DNA from: S5-327 sp965116015
GTDB lineage: Bacteria; Chloroflexota; Dehalococcoidia; Lucifugimonadales; Australimonadaceae
Reading direction: 5' to 3'
NCBI GenBank assembly: GCA_965116015.1
Contig: OZ220477.1
Location: 2,170,001 to 2,234,000 of the forward strand
Length of the DNA: 64,000 nucleotides
Below the pieces are notes generated by a model, which was given only the letters and a program-made list of their open reading frames with translations, ran no database searches and was not told the DNA's origin. Positions 15,419 to 24,313 of this stretch are shown piece after piece (positions within the stretch are counted from its first letter, which is position 1; every line of letters begins with the position of its first letter). A program made the position numbers and the translations under genes.

Positions 15419-16975
15419 TTAGTCTGGGCCGGCGAGTTGCGCGCGGAGCTCGCGTTTGAGGGTTTTGCCGAGGGAGTTTCGGGGCAAGGCTTCGACGAAG
15501 ATGACTTGCTCGGGGCGCTTGAAGCGGGAGAGCCGGCGGCAGGCGTCGAGGAGGGCGTCTTCGTCGGGTTGGTCGCCGGGGGAGGGGACGACGACGGCGA
15601 CGACGCGCTCGCCCCAGGTGTCGTCGGGGAGGCCGATGACGGCGCACTCCTCGACGCCCGGGCAGGCGTGGAGGATGTGTTCGATCTCCTCGGGAGCGAC
15701 CATTTCGCCGCCGCGTTTGATGAAGTCTTTGGCGCGGCCGTCGAGGAAGAGGTAGCCGTCGGTGTCGATGTGTCCGAGGTCGCCGGTGTAGAGCCAGCCG
15801 GCGTGGATGGTCTGCGCTGTGGCGTCGGGGTCGTTCCAGTAGCCGCGCATAAGGCGCGGGCCTCGGGCGACGATTTCGCCCTGCTGGCCGGCGGGGAGGT
15901 CGCGTCCTTGTTCGTCGACGACGCGGACTTCGACGTCGGGTAGGGGTTTGCCGATGGATGCGAGCCGTCGGCGTCGTTTCTCGACGAGTTCGGGGGGGCC
16001 TTCGAGGATGTGGTCTTCGGGGGGGACCATGGCGATGGTGGAGCCTGTTTCGGTTTGGCCGAAGGCGTTGATGAATTGGACGGCGGGCATAAGGGGGAGA
16101 GCGCGTTCGATGAGGGATGGGGGCATAGAGGAGCCGCCGTAGGTGATGACGCGCAGGGAGGAGAGGTCGCGTTTGCTGAAGTCGGGATGGTCGAGCGCTT
16201 GTTTGAGCATTGTGGGGACGATGAGGGCGCGCTGGATGGCGTGGCGTTCGACGAGGGACATCCATTCGGCGGGTTCGAACTGTCGCTGAATGATGATTGT
16301 GCGTCCGCCGTAGACGCCGGCGAGGGCGGCTTGCAGTCCTGCGACGTGGTAGAGGGGGAGCGTGAGGAGGGTGGGTTCGACGATGTCGGGGTCTGGGGGC
16401 TCCATATTGGCGAGCATGAAGGAGGTGAAGCTCGAGTGGGAGAGCATGACCGCTTTCGGGCGGTCGGCGGCGCCGGAGGTGAACAGGAGCGCGGCGGTGT
16501 CGTTGGGGTCTCCTGAGGGGAAGGTTGTTTCGTGGGGGCTAGCGGAGTTCGCGAGTTCGTCGCAGGAGCGCCATCCGGGCAGGGGAGGGCCGCTCGTTGC
16601 GAAGAGTTGCGCGGAATCGGAGTTGTCGCGCAGGGCGTCGACGAGGGGGGCGTAGCGTTCGCCGGCGATGACGGCTTTGGGGGCTACGGCGCGAAGAGGG
16701 TAGGCGATCTCTTCGCCGCGTCCGCGGAAGTTGAGGGGGGCGTAGATGGCGTCGAGGCGCGCGGCGGCGAAGCAGGCCTCGAAGTGGAGGGGGGTGTTGA
16801 CGTCGATGACGCAGACGCGGTCGCCGGGGCCGACTCCGCAGCTGGCGAGCGCGTTGGCGAGGCGGTTTGCGCGGTCGGCGAGGCTGGCGTAGGCGATGGA
16901 TTCAGCGTCGAAGATCAGGGCGGGGCGATCGGGGACGATAGCCGCGGCGATGGAGAGGATGTCGTGCGTGTGCAG
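15419..16975 (-). CDS. AMP-dependent acyl-CoA synthetase/ligase, apparent CTG start
   Basis: The open frame gives 518 residues of the acyl-adenylate-forming family: an acid is adenylated, then joined to CoA. Landmarks are FGQTETGS (A5), YTGDLGHIDTDGYLFLDGR (A7) and the catalytic Lys in NSLGKTLKRE near the C-terminus. The P-loop (A3) is altered to TSGAADRPKAVMLSH, where TSGTTGxPKGV is usual. No ATG, GTG or TTG lies between an upstream stop and residue 176 that would keep the N-terminal domain. A CTG at 16975 has GGAGG 5 bases before it and gives the usual start (HTHDILSIAAAIVPDRPALI). Neighbouring crotonase and CoA-transferase genes suggest fatty or aromatic acid use. Confidence 0.85.
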   Translation of the reverse strand: MHTHDILSIAAAIVPDRPALIFDAESIAYASLADRANRLANALASCGVGPGDRVCVIDVNTPLHFEACFAAARLDAIYAPLNFRGRGEEIAYPLRAVAPKAVIAGERYAPLVDALRDNSDSAQLFATSGPPLPGWRSCDELANSASPHETTFPSGDPNDTAALLFTSGAADRPKAVMLSHSSFTSFMLANMEPPDPDIVEPTLLTLPLYHVAGLQAALAGVYGGRTIIIQRQFEPAEWMSLVERHAIQRALIVPTMLKQALDHPDFSKRDLSSLRVITYGGSSMPPSLIERALPLMPAVQFINAFGQTETGSTIAMVPPEDHILEGPPELVEKRRRRLASIGKPLPDVEVRVVDEQGRDLPAGQQGEIVARGPRLMRGYWNDPDATAQTIHAGWLYTGDLGHIDTDGYLFLDGRAKDFIKRGGEMVAPEEIEHILHACPGVEECAVIGLPDDTWGERVVAVVVPSPGDQPDEDALLDACRRLSRFKRPEQVIFVEALPRNSLGKTLKRELRAQLAGPD

Positions 16976-17039
16976 GTTGGCCTCCGTGGGCGGACAGTGC
17001 GCTGGGGTCTTCTCTCTTCTTCAGTCTCTTCAGCCTCTT

Positions 17040-17765
17040 TCAGCGTAGCTGAGCGGCGAGGCGGCGCTCAAGGCGGAGGGCGTCGCGGAGCGGCAGGTCG
17101 GCGCCCTCGCGGAGGGCGCGCTTCAGGAGCGCGAGGACGCGGGGCGCTGTGCCGGCGATGCTGCGGAGGCGGCGTTCGGCGTCGGCGAGCAGGCGTTCGC
17201 GGGGGGTTATCCAGTGCGCGAGTCCGAGCGCGAGCGCGTCGGGGGCGGGGATGCGCTGTCCGGCGAGCATAAGGGAGAGAGCGCGGGAGTTGCCGATGAT
17301 GCGGGGGAGGGATTGCGTTCCGCCGGCGGCGGGGATGAGGCCGAGCGTGGTTTCGGGCATAGCGAAGACGGCGTCGGGGGAGGCGATGCGGAGGTCGCAG
17401 AGGGCGGCGATTTCGAGGCCGGATCCGAGGCAGTAGCCGTGGACGGCGGCCATAGTTGGGATCGGGAGGCTGGCGAGGGCGGACCACACGTCGCGCTCCC
17501 AGCGGACGTTCCGGGCGATGGTTGGGGAGGGGGCGCTGCCGAACTCGGAGAGGTCGGCGCCGGCGCAGAAGCCTTTTTCGCCGGCGCCGGAGATGAGGAG
17601 GGCGCGGACGTCGGGGTCGTCGCGGACGGCGGCGAGGGATTCCCAGAGGTCGTCGCGCATCTGGATGTTGAAGGCGTTGACGGCGCGGGGGCGGTTGAGG
17701 GTGATGAACGCGACGCCATCGCGTTTGTCGTAGAGGAGGGTTGGGAAGGCGGCGGCGGGAGTCAT
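17040..17765 (-). CDS. Enoyl-CoA hydratase/isomerase (catalytic type)
   Basis: A 241-residue crotonase. It carries NRPRAVNAFN near the N-terminus, GFCAGADLSEF (oxyanion-hole segment, about residue 65), GSGLEIAALCDLRIA with the first catalytic Glu, and MPETTLGLIPAAGGTQ with the second. It would hydrate trans-2-enoyl-CoA in beta-oxidation. The ATG overlaps the stop of the upstream crotonase by 4 bases, so the two are coupled and may form a heteromer. Confidence 0.92.
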   Translation of the reverse strand: MTPAAAFPTLLYDKRDGVAFITLNRPRAVNAFNIQMRDDLWESLAAVRDDPDVRALLISGAGEKGFCAGADLSEFGSAPSPTIARNVRWERDVWSALASLPIPTMAAVHGYCLGSGLEIAALCDLRIASPDAVFAMPETTLGLIPAAGGTQSLPRIIGNSRALSLMLAGQRIPAPDALALGLAHWITPRERLLADAERRLRSIAGTAPRVLALLKRALREGADLPLRDALRLERRLAAQLR

Positions 17766-18487
17766 TGTCCTTTGTAGCGCGGGGGGCGGCGCTCGGCGAA
17801 GCTGCGTATCCCCTCGGCGCGGTCGCTTGTGGAGTGGAGGAGGAGGCTGAGGTCGGCCTCGAGGCGGAGTCCTTCGGCAAGCGGGAGGTCGGCTGCGGCG
17901 TGGATGGCTTCTTTGGCGTAGCGGGTTGCGATGGGGGCGGCGCTGGCTGCGGCGTTGGCGAGCGCAAGGGCGGCGTCGAGCGGGCCGGTTGCTTGAGCGA
18001 GGCCGTCGCGGAGGGCGTCGTGGTTGGGGAGCGTTTCGCCGGCGAGGAGCAGGCGCATTGCGCATCCGAGGCCGGCGAGGCGCACGAGACGCGCCGCGCC
18101 GCCGTGGGTTGGGAGACGTCCTTGCGCGGCGTGGGCCATACGGAATTCGGCGCGAGGAGATGCGACGCGGATGTCGGCGGCGAGGGCGAGTTCGAGGTTT
18201 TCCTCGGCGCAGAGGCCGTCGATCCAGGCTACGGTGGGGAGTGGGATGGCGGCGAGGGCTGCGACAGGGTCGTTTTCGGCGTTGAGGGGGAGGTTTGCGG
18301 GGGCGGAGTCCCACGCGCCTGCGATGAGGATGGCGCGGCATCCGGGGGCGTCGGCGGCGCGTCGCAGGGCGCTGGCAAGCGCGGCGTACTCGTCGGCGTC
18401 GGCTGGGAGCTCGACGCGAACTATGGGATGCAGGGAGTCGATGCGTATGCCGGAGTGGTTCGCCATATGGAGGGATGTTCGGCGCAC
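17762..18487 (-). CDS. Diverged crotonase-family protein, probably lacking one catalytic Glu
   Basis: A 241-residue relative of enoyl-CoA hydratase, recognisable by NLELALAADIRVASPRAEFRM, GGAARLVRLAG and the C-terminal STSDRAEGIRSFAERRPPRYKG. The N-terminal substrate-loop motif and the oxyanion segment (usually GxCAGxD) are replaced, and the position of the second catalytic Glu (PExxLGxxP) reads MAHAAQGRLP. It is likely catalytically impaired and could be a structural or regulatory partner of the coupled downstream enzyme. A start at the eighth codon (MANHSG) is also possible. Confidence 0.85.
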   Translation of the reverse strand: MRRTSLHMANHSGIRIDSLHPIVRVELPADADEYAALASALRRAADAPGCRAILIAGAWDSAPANLPLNAENDPVAALAAIPLPTVAWIDGLCAEENLELALAADIRVASPRAEFRMAHAAQGRLPTHGGAARLVRLAGLGCAMRLLLAGETLPNHDALRDGLAQATGPLDAALALANAAASAAPIATRYAKEAIHAAADLPLAEGLRLEADLSLLLHSTSDRAEGIRSFAERRPPRYKGQ

Positions 18488-18490
18488 GGC

Positions 18491-18574
18491 GCGCGGGGTG
18501 TCAACGGGGCGGCGCTGAGCGGCGTACAGCCTGGGCGAGTACTACCTGCTGGGCGCGGGGTGTCAACGGGGCGG
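18491..18574. repeat. 22-base direct repeat in the crotonase/CoA-transferase intergenic region
   Basis: GCGCGGGGTGTCAACGGGGC plus GG occurs at 18491-18512 and identically at 18553-18574, 62 bases apart. The rest of the 250-base gap between the divergent genes (18488-18737) contains two GCTCTTGG motifs (18594, 18644) and a TAGAAT hexamer at 18702-18707; no gene is apparent. Confidence 0.8.
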
Positions 18575-18737
18575 AGGGGCGCGGCTCTTGGCGCAGGGGG
18601 GACATGCAAGCCGGGCTTACGCGGAGAGGGGCGGAGGGGAATCGCTCTTGGCGGGGAGGCGTTTGGGGCGCGGGGAGAGAGCGGGGGAGGTCGGCATCCC
18701 GTAGAATCGGGCGGAATGCTGGCAGGGAGGGTTCCGT

Positions 18738-19961
18738 ATGGGCGGTCCGCTGGAGGGAGTACGCATAATCGATCTTACGCGCATCCTTGCGGGGCCGTTC
18801 GCCACGATGCTGATGGCGGATCTGGGGGCCGATGTGATTAAGGTGGAGCAGCCGGGGACGGGAGATCCGGCGCGGGGGAATGGTCCGTTCCTGACGGCTG
18901 AGGGGGAGGAGACGGAGCAGCAGCAGTTCAGCACGTACTTTATGAGCATTAATCGCGGGAAGCGCAGCGTGGCGATTGATCTGGCGAGCGCGGAGGGGAG
19001 GGAGCTTTTGCTGCGGTTGGTTGCGGAGTCGGACGTGCTTATCGAGAATTTCCGTCCGGGGGCGATGGAGCGGCTGGGGCTGGGCTACGATGCTGTGCGG
19101 GCGCGGAATCCGCGGGTGGTGATGTGCTCGGTGTCGGGGTTTGGGCAGACGGGGCCGTACGCGCGCCGTCCGGCGCTCGATGTGATTGTTCAGGGGATGG
19201 GGGGGATGCTGAGCATTACGGGGGAGCCGGGTCGCGGGCCTGTTCGTCCGGGGGCGAGCATTGGGGACATCACGGCGGCGCTGTTCGCGACGGTGGCGAT
19301 TGAGGGGGCGCTGCTCGAGCGGGAGCGCAGCGGGGAGGGGCAGTACATTGATGTTTCGATGCTTGACTGTCAGGTGTCGATTATGGAGAACGCGTTTATG
19401 CGCTACTTCACGTTGGGGCAGGCGCCTGAGCGCATCGGGACGCGTCATCCGAGTTCGACGCCGTTTCAGGCGTTCGAGACGGCGGACGGGCATGTGGTGA
19501 TTGCGATTATGGGGGGCTCGACGGATCAGTGGCCGCTGTTCTGCGCGGCGATTGATCATGTTGAGCTGATAGACGACGAGCGGTATGCGACTGGGTGGGG
19601 TCGCACTCAGCGGTACGGGGAGCTCATTCCTGTTATCGAGGAGGCGATGCGGCGGAAGACTACGGGGGAGTGGGTTGAGATTATGGGGGAGATGGGGATA
19701 CCGGCGGGTCCGGTGCAGGATATCGCGCAGGTGGCGAGCGATCCGCAGGTGAATCATCGGGGGATGTTTGTGGAGCTTCCGCATCCGCAGCTGGGAGCGG
19801 TGAAGTTTGTGGGCACGCCTATCAAGTATTCGCGCACGCCGGGGGAGCTGGGCCGCGTGCCGCCGCAGTTGGGGGAGCATACGTTGGAGGCGCTGGGGGA
19901 TGTGCTTGGGTTGTCGGAGCCGGAGGTGGAGGGGCTGCGGAGCAGGGGCGTGGTCGCCTGA
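18738..19961 (+). CDS. CaiB/BaiF (family III) CoA-transferase
   Basis: A 407-residue enzyme that moves CoA between carboxylic acids. The family start LEGVRIIDLTRILAGPFATM, ADLGADVIKVEQPGTGDPAR, the conserved Asp in RRPALDVIVQGMGG (about residue 154; formyl-CoA transferase Asp169 equivalent) and GEPGRGPVRPGASIGDI are all present. The substrate cannot be read off; the neighbouring ligase and crotonases point to catabolism of acyl-CoAs. Its stop overlaps the start of the EamA gene (TGATG). Confidence 0.93.
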   Translation: MGGPLEGVRIIDLTRILAGPFATMLMADLGADVIKVEQPGTGDPARGNGPFLTAEGEETEQQQFSTYFMSINRGKRSVAIDLASAEGRELLLRLVAESDVLIENFRPGAMERLGLGYDAVRARNPRVVMCSVSGFGQTGPYARRPALDVIVQGMGGMLSITGEPGRGPVRPGASIGDITAALFATVAIEGALLERERSGEGQYIDVSMLDCQVSIMENAFMRYFTLGQAPERIGTRHPSSTPFQAFETADGHVVIAIMGGSTDQWPLFCAAIDHVELIDDERYATGWGRTQRYGELIPVIEEAMRRKTTGEWVEIMGEMGIPAGPVQDIAQVASDPQVNHRGMFVELPHPQLGAVKFVGTPIKYSRTPGELGRVPPQLGEHTLEALGDVLGLSEPEVEGLRSRGVVA

Positions 19962-20887
19962 TGCTGGGGGCGCTGCTGTCGCTGGCGTCGGCGTTTTCGT
20001 TCAGCGTCAACTCGATATTCGTTCGCCGGGGGATGGCTGGCGCAGGGGCGACGGCGTCGCAAGGGGCGTTCATCACGGTGTTGATGGGGGTTCCGCTGGG
20101 TCTTGCGGCAGTGGCGCTGACGGGGCAGCTTTTCCGTTTCGGGGATATCTCTGCGGAGAGTTATCTTCTGCTGGCGGGGGCGGGGATCGTTCACTTTGGC
20201 ATAGGGCGGTACTGCAACTACCGGGCGATCGGGGCGATCGGGGCGTCGCGGGCGGTGACTGTGCAGGCGGTTTCGATTCCGTACAGCGTGCTGATGGCGG
20301 TTGTGCTGCTGGGCGAGGAGCCAACGGCGCTGATGCTGACGGGGATCGCGCTTGTGCTGCTTGGTCCGGCGGCGATGGTGGAGCGCCGGCGCGGGGGAGG
20401 GAGCGCGAGGGGCGCGGTTCCGCCCGAGCTGGAGGTGCGGCAGCTGGAGGGGTACGTGTTCGCTGTGCTCGCGGCGGGGGCGTACGGCACGAGCCCGCTT
20501 TTGATCCGCGCGGCGCTGGAGGACGCGTCGGGTACGGCGGTTATAGGCACGCTCGTGGCGTATGTGGGGGCGTCGGCGTTTCTGATGGCCTCGCTTGCGC
20601 TGCCGGGTCAGCGTCAGCTGATAGGGGCGATGAACGTTCGGTACTTCCGCTTGTTCGGCGGCGCCGGAGTGTCGGTGTTTCTGGCGCAGTTCTTCCGTTT
20701 CTTTGCGCTGTCGCTTGCCGATGTTACGGTTGTGAATCCGTTGCAGCGGATGACGGGGGTCTTTACGCTGGCGCTTACTTATTTGGTGAACAGGTCGCTG
20801 GAGCGGCTGACCTGGCGTGTTGTGACAGGGGTGCTTGTGTCGTTTGCGGGGTCGGCGCTGATAGTGTACGGGGCGGCGACGCGCTGA
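19961..20887 (+). CDS. EamA-family (DMT) transporter
   Basis: A 308-residue integral membrane protein with ten hydrophobic helices arranged as two EamA repeats (about residues 1-140 and 165-305), joined by a charged loop (ERRRGGGSARG). EamA proteins export or import metabolites such as amino acids; the substrate is unknown. Translationally coupled to the CoA-transferase by a one-base overlap, so it may move a substrate or product of that enzyme. Confidence 0.88.
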   Translation: MLGALLSLASAFSFSVNSIFVRRGMAGAGATASQGAFITVLMGVPLGLAAVALTGQLFRFGDISAESYLLLAGAGIVHFGIGRYCNYRAIGAIGASRAVTVQAVSIPYSVLMAVVLLGEEPTALMLTGIALVLLGPAAMVERRRGGGSARGAVPPELEVRQLEGYVFAVLAAGAYGTSPLLIRAALEDASGTAVIGTLVAYVGASAFLMASLALPGQRQLIGAMNVRYFRLFGGAGVSVFLAQFFRFFALSLADVTVVNPLQRMTGVFTLALTYLVNRSLERLTWRVVTGVLVSFAGSALIVYGAATR

Positions 20888-20975
20888 AGGACTCTGCGCT
20901 GGGGCGGCTGAAGCTTGGGCGTCGATGAGCGATAGTGTGGGCGAAAGGCGGAGAAAGCAGACGAGGAGGGCGACG

Positions 20976-21407
20976 ATGACAGTGGAGAGGCTCAGCGTCG
21001 AGGGCGTGACGCACTGGTCGATTCCGGTGAATGATCTTGAGGAGGCGGAGGCGTTCTACGGGGAGTTGCTAGGGTTGAAATCGGAGGGGCGGCTTGGGAA
21101 CAACACGATGTCGTGTTTCAGCGCGGGGGACAACAACATTCTGCTGTGCGCGCAGAAGACGCCTGTGTCCGGGTCGCCGCCGGGGGTGCATCATTCGTTC
21201 ACGGTTACGCCGGAGACGCTGGATCGGGCGTGCAAGCTCTTCAGGGAGCGGGGCGTGCGGATCGACAGTCTGGTTTACCGGGCGACGGGGCATTTCACTG
21301 GGCGGGAGCTATATTTCTTTGATCCGACGGGGAACCGTCTGGAGCTTCGCGATCCCACGTGGCGCACGGGAATGCCGGAGCCGTCGCTGGAGGAGTTGTC
21401 GGCGTAG
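20976..21407 (+). CDS. VOC-superfamily (glyoxalase/dioxygenase fold) protein
   Basis: A 143-residue protein with one complete VOC unit: THWSIPVNDLEEAEAFYGEL at the start and YFFDPTGNRLELRDP near the end. Candidate metal ligands are His in THWSIPV, His in HHSFTV and Glu in RLELRD, as in type I extradiol or glyoxalase-like enzymes. The ATG at 20976 has AGGAGG 7 bases before it; the ATG at 20925 has none. It follows the EamA gene after a short gap. Confidence 0.88.
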   Translation: MTVERLSVEGVTHWSIPVNDLEEAEAFYGELLGLKSEGRLGNNTMSCFSAGDNNILLCAQKTPVSGSPPGVHHSFTVTPETLDRACKLFRERGVRIDSLVYRATGHFTGRELYFFDPTGNRLELRDPTWRTGMPEPSLEELSA

Positions 21408-21486
21408 CCTGGCGGGCATCTTCTCCGCATCTGTGCTTGTTGGGGGCGAGTTGGTTTCGGGCGCTGAGCCGTGGAGAGAGTCCGCA

Positions 21487-21502
21487 GGGGGGGGGGGGGG
21501 GG
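21487..21502. repeat. 16-base poly-G tract
   Basis: An uninterrupted run of 16 Gs on the + strand lies directly beyond the TAA stop of the solute-binding protein gene (which reads on the other strand), between two convergent genes. Tracts this long mutate readily by slippage, and they are also a common assembly problem. Confidence 0.9.
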
Positions 21503-22717
21503 TTAGTGGCCGAGTTCGACGACCTCGACGACTTCGATCTGTTCGTCGGCGGTGTATCGCCAGACGCCCATATGGCCGGCGAGGATGTCGCCGTTGGCGT
21601 CCCAGTCGAGCGTTCCGGAGACGCCTTCGAGGTTGATTTCCTCGCCGTCGCGGATGAGGCGGAGGGCCTCTGCGACGCCGGCGGGGTTGGCGTGGACGAT
21701 TGCGCCGGGCGGCGTTGCGATCGAGCGGAGGTTGTCGCGGATGGCGGCGCCGTCGGCGCTGCCGGCCTGTTCGGCGGCGAGCATAATCGCTAGCGCGGCG
21801 TCGTAGCACTCCCGGACGTAGGCGTGGGCGGGAGGGGAGCCGTGCTGTTCGGCGTAGGCGGTGTTCCATGCCTCGCCCTCTGGGGTGTTCGGGTGTGGGG
21901 CGGCCGCTGTGCCGTACTGGTTCGCGAGATGTTCGCCTCCGATGGCCTGAACCACGGCGAGCCTTTTGCCGGCGTCGCCGAAGTAGAATCGGTCGTAGAG
22001 TTGCTCGTCGAGGGCTGCCTGGACGATGGCCTGAGTCGCGTTGCCGAAATCGATGACGACGAGCGCCTGGGCGCCCTGCGCGGCTGTTTCCCGCACGAGG
22101 GGCGCGTAGTCTGTGGCGCCGGTGGGGACGCGCACGGAGAGGAGGTCGCCGTTCCATGCCGCCGCGAACGATTGCGCCAATCCTCTGCCGTATGGATCGT
22201 CGCGGTACGTGAGGCCGAGGTTGGAGAAGCCTTGCTCGCGGACGACGCGGGCGAGCACGGGGCCTTGGGAGGCGTCGGAGAGGGCGACGCGGAAGAAGAA
22301 GTCGGAGTCGTTGAGCGTAGTGAGGGTGGGGGCTGTGGCGGAGGGGCTGATGGCGGGGACGCCTGCGGGGGCGGCGATCTCCTGGGCGATGCGGGTGGAG
22401 GCTGCGCTGGAGTTAGGGCCGACGAACGCGTGGACGTTCTCGTCTTCGACGAGGCGCCGCGCGGATGCGACGGCGATGTCCAGGTCGCTTGGGGCGTCGG
22501 CTGTTACGGAGTCGACGGGGTGGCCGAACACGCCTCCGTTCTCGTTGACGTGGGCGATGGCGAGCTCGAATCCGCGCTGGCGCTCCGCGGAGACTAGGGG
22601 GGAGCTGGAGTAGTCGAGCAGGAGGCCGATCTTGAGCGGCTCTTCGCTGCCGCAGCCGGACGCGGCGGCGAGTAGAAGCAGGGGCGCCAGGGCGGCGAGC
22701 ATTGTTCTAGGTTTCAT
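21503..22717 (-). CDS. ABC-type branched-chain amino acid/solute-binding lipoprotein
   Basis: A 404-residue periplasmic binding protein of the Leu/Ile/Val (LivJ-type) fold. It starts with a lipoprotein signal (LAPLLLLAAASGCGS, lipidated Cys at residue 22). The two-lobed domain follows: LKIGLLLDYSSSPLVSAERQ, HAFVGPNSSAAS and GVPAISPSATAPTL. An AGGAA lies before the ATG. No permease or ATPase genes are near, so it either serves a distant ABC transporter or acts as a sensor component. The ligand is unknown; the family binds amino acids, amides or aromatic acids. Confidence 0.9.
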   Translation of the reverse strand: MKPRTMLAALAPLLLLAAASGCGSEEPLKIGLLLDYSSSPLVSAERQRGFELAIAHVNENGGVFGHPVDSVTADAPSDLDIAVASARRLVEDENVHAFVGPNSSAASTRIAQEIAAPAGVPAISPSATAPTLTTLNDSDFFFRVALSDASQGPVLARVVREQGFSNLGLTYRDDPYGRGLAQSFAAAWNGDLLSVRVPTGATDYAPLVRETAAQGAQALVVIDFGNATQAIVQAALDEQLYDRFYFGDAGKRLAVVQAIGGEHLANQYGTAAAPHPNTPEGEAWNTAYAEQHGSPPAHAYVRECYDAALAIMLAAEQAGSADGAAIRDNLRSIATPPGAIVHANPAGVAEALRLIRDGEEINLEGVSGTLDWDANGDILAGHMGVWRYTADEQIEVVEVVELGH

Positions 22718-22941
22718 CAGAGGGTTCCTCGGGAGCGCGCTCGGGGGCTGGCGTCCTGGTGGAGGGGGTGCGGTTGCGAGGGCAGTTTACGGCAAGGGCT
22801 TTGCTGGCGCGGAGGGGGGCGGTTGTTGGTTGCGGCTCAATCGGCGCCGACGTGGTATGCTGCGGCTGTCTGTCAGGAGCGGCGATTTTCCTCCTGCTCC
22901 TGATTGCGAGGGAACAGGGCTACGGATGCAGGAGGCGACGC

Positions 22942-24294
22942 ATGCTTACGGCAGAGATGAATGACCGGTTGGCCAGAGTGGGGCCGGGCACGCCTTGCGG
23001 CGAGCTGTTCCGGCGGTATTGGGTTCCGTTTCTTCCCGCGGCCAAGCTCGACGAGGATCCTGTGCAGCCTGTGCGGCTCCTTGGGGAGGATCTTACGTGC
23101 TATCGCGACAAGTCTGGCAAGGTCGGGCTCATTGGTCAGCGTTGTTTGCACAGGGCGGTTGATCTGCGGTGGGGGATTCCGGACGAGAACGGGTTGCGTT
23201 GCCCGTATCACGGGTGGCTGTACGACGCGGAGGGTTCGTGCGTCGAGTCTCCGCTGGAGGCGCGGCCGGATATGTTCAGGGGGCGTCTGAAGCTGCCGGG
23301 CTATCCGGTGCAGGAGATGGGAGGCTTGTTGTTCGCGTATATGGGGCCGGAGCCCGCGCCGCTGCTGCCTCCGTGGGATCTGTTCGTGTGGCCGAATGCG
23401 GTGCGTCAGATCGGCTACGCTGTGCTCAACGCGAACTGGCTGCAGTGTCAGGAGAACACGGGGGATCCTACGCATGGGGTGTATCTCCATGGGTACTTGC
23501 TGCAGTATGTGCTGGAGAAGATGGGAGACAGAGACCGCCTTGCGCAGATGAGCGACAGTTTCCAGCGCGGCGGGGTGGGCATTAAGGATCTGTATGTTCA
23601 CGCGACGCAGTACGGTATGGAGAAGGGGGTGATCTTCTCGAAGGAGCTGGGAGCCGACGCGGATCGGCGGACGCGGCATTCGACGGTGATTTTCCCGTTC
23701 TACACTGAGCAGAACGCGGCAGGGGCTCCGTGGAGCGAGTTTCAGATACGCGTGCCGATCGACGATGAGCATACGTATCACATCTCGTACAACTGTTATG
23801 CGGCGCCGCCGGGGGTGGAGGCGCCCAGGCAGGGGATGATTCCTTACTACGAGGTGCCTATCTGGGACGCCGACGGCAAGCCTGTGCTCGATTGCGTGCT
23901 GAACCAGGACTTCATCGGGTGGTGGTCGCAGGGGCCGCTTACGGACCGGACTGCGGAGAATCTTGGGCGCACGGATATTCCGGTTGTGTTCTTGCGGAAG
24001 CAGTTGGATGAGAATATTCGGGTTGTGGAGGACGGGGGGGATCCGATGAATGTGTTCCGCGACGCCGAGGGTATGGGGGATATTCTGTATGGGGGAGGAC
24101 AGCCGGCGGAGCAGTGGCTGGACCCGAATTGGGCGAGCAAGGGGGTGGAGCTGAACAGGAATACGCGGGCGCAGTATCACAAGGGGGGTGCTGTGTGGGA
24201 GTCGGACCGTTATGGTCCGGCTGTGCCTTTGGTGGGGGAGCTGCATCGGCGTATGGAGGAGGCGGTCGAGAAGGCGTCGGCGTCGGGGGGTTAG
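22942..24294 (+). CDS. Rieske non-heme iron ring-hydroxylating oxygenase, alpha subunit
   Basis: A 450-residue oxygenase. The Rieske [2Fe-2S] ligands are in RCLHRAVDL and CPYHGW (about residues 60-85), and the mononuclear iron motif is NWLQCQENTGDPTHGVYLHG (about 160-179; Asp, His, His). The overall shape is like phthalate 4,5-dioxygenase or related aromatic demethylases, which use NADH through a separate reductase; no reductase gene is nearby. The ATG at 22942 is set by AGGAGG 7 bases upstream. Such oxygenases are numerous in marine Chloroflexota (recalled). Confidence 0.93.
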   Translation: MLTAEMNDRLARVGPGTPCGELFRRYWVPFLPAAKLDEDPVQPVRLLGEDLTCYRDKSGKVGLIGQRCLHRAVDLRWGIPDENGLRCPYHGWLYDAEGSCVESPLEARPDMFRGRLKLPGYPVQEMGGLLFAYMGPEPAPLLPPWDLFVWPNAVRQIGYAVLNANWLQCQENTGDPTHGVYLHGYLLQYVLEKMGDRDRLAQMSDSFQRGGVGIKDLYVHATQYGMEKGVIFSKELGADADRRTRHSTVIFPFYTEQNAAGAPWSEFQIRVPIDDEHTYHISYNCYAAPPGVEAPRQGMIPYYEVPIWDADGKPVLDCVLNQDFIGWWSQGPLTDRTAENLGRTDIPVVFLRKQLDENIRVVEDGGDPMNVFRDAEGMGDILYGGGQPAEQWLDPNWASKGVELNRNTRAQYHKGGAVWESDRYGPAVPLVGELHRRMEEAVEKASASGG

Positions 24295-24313
24295 GGGCGG
24301 GTTGCGGGGGTCC

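Noticed and set aside
22759..22941. Upstream extension of the Rieske oxygenase frame by 61 codons
   Set aside because: The extension has no ribosome site, whereas AGGAGG precedes the ATG at 22942 and the family begins there.
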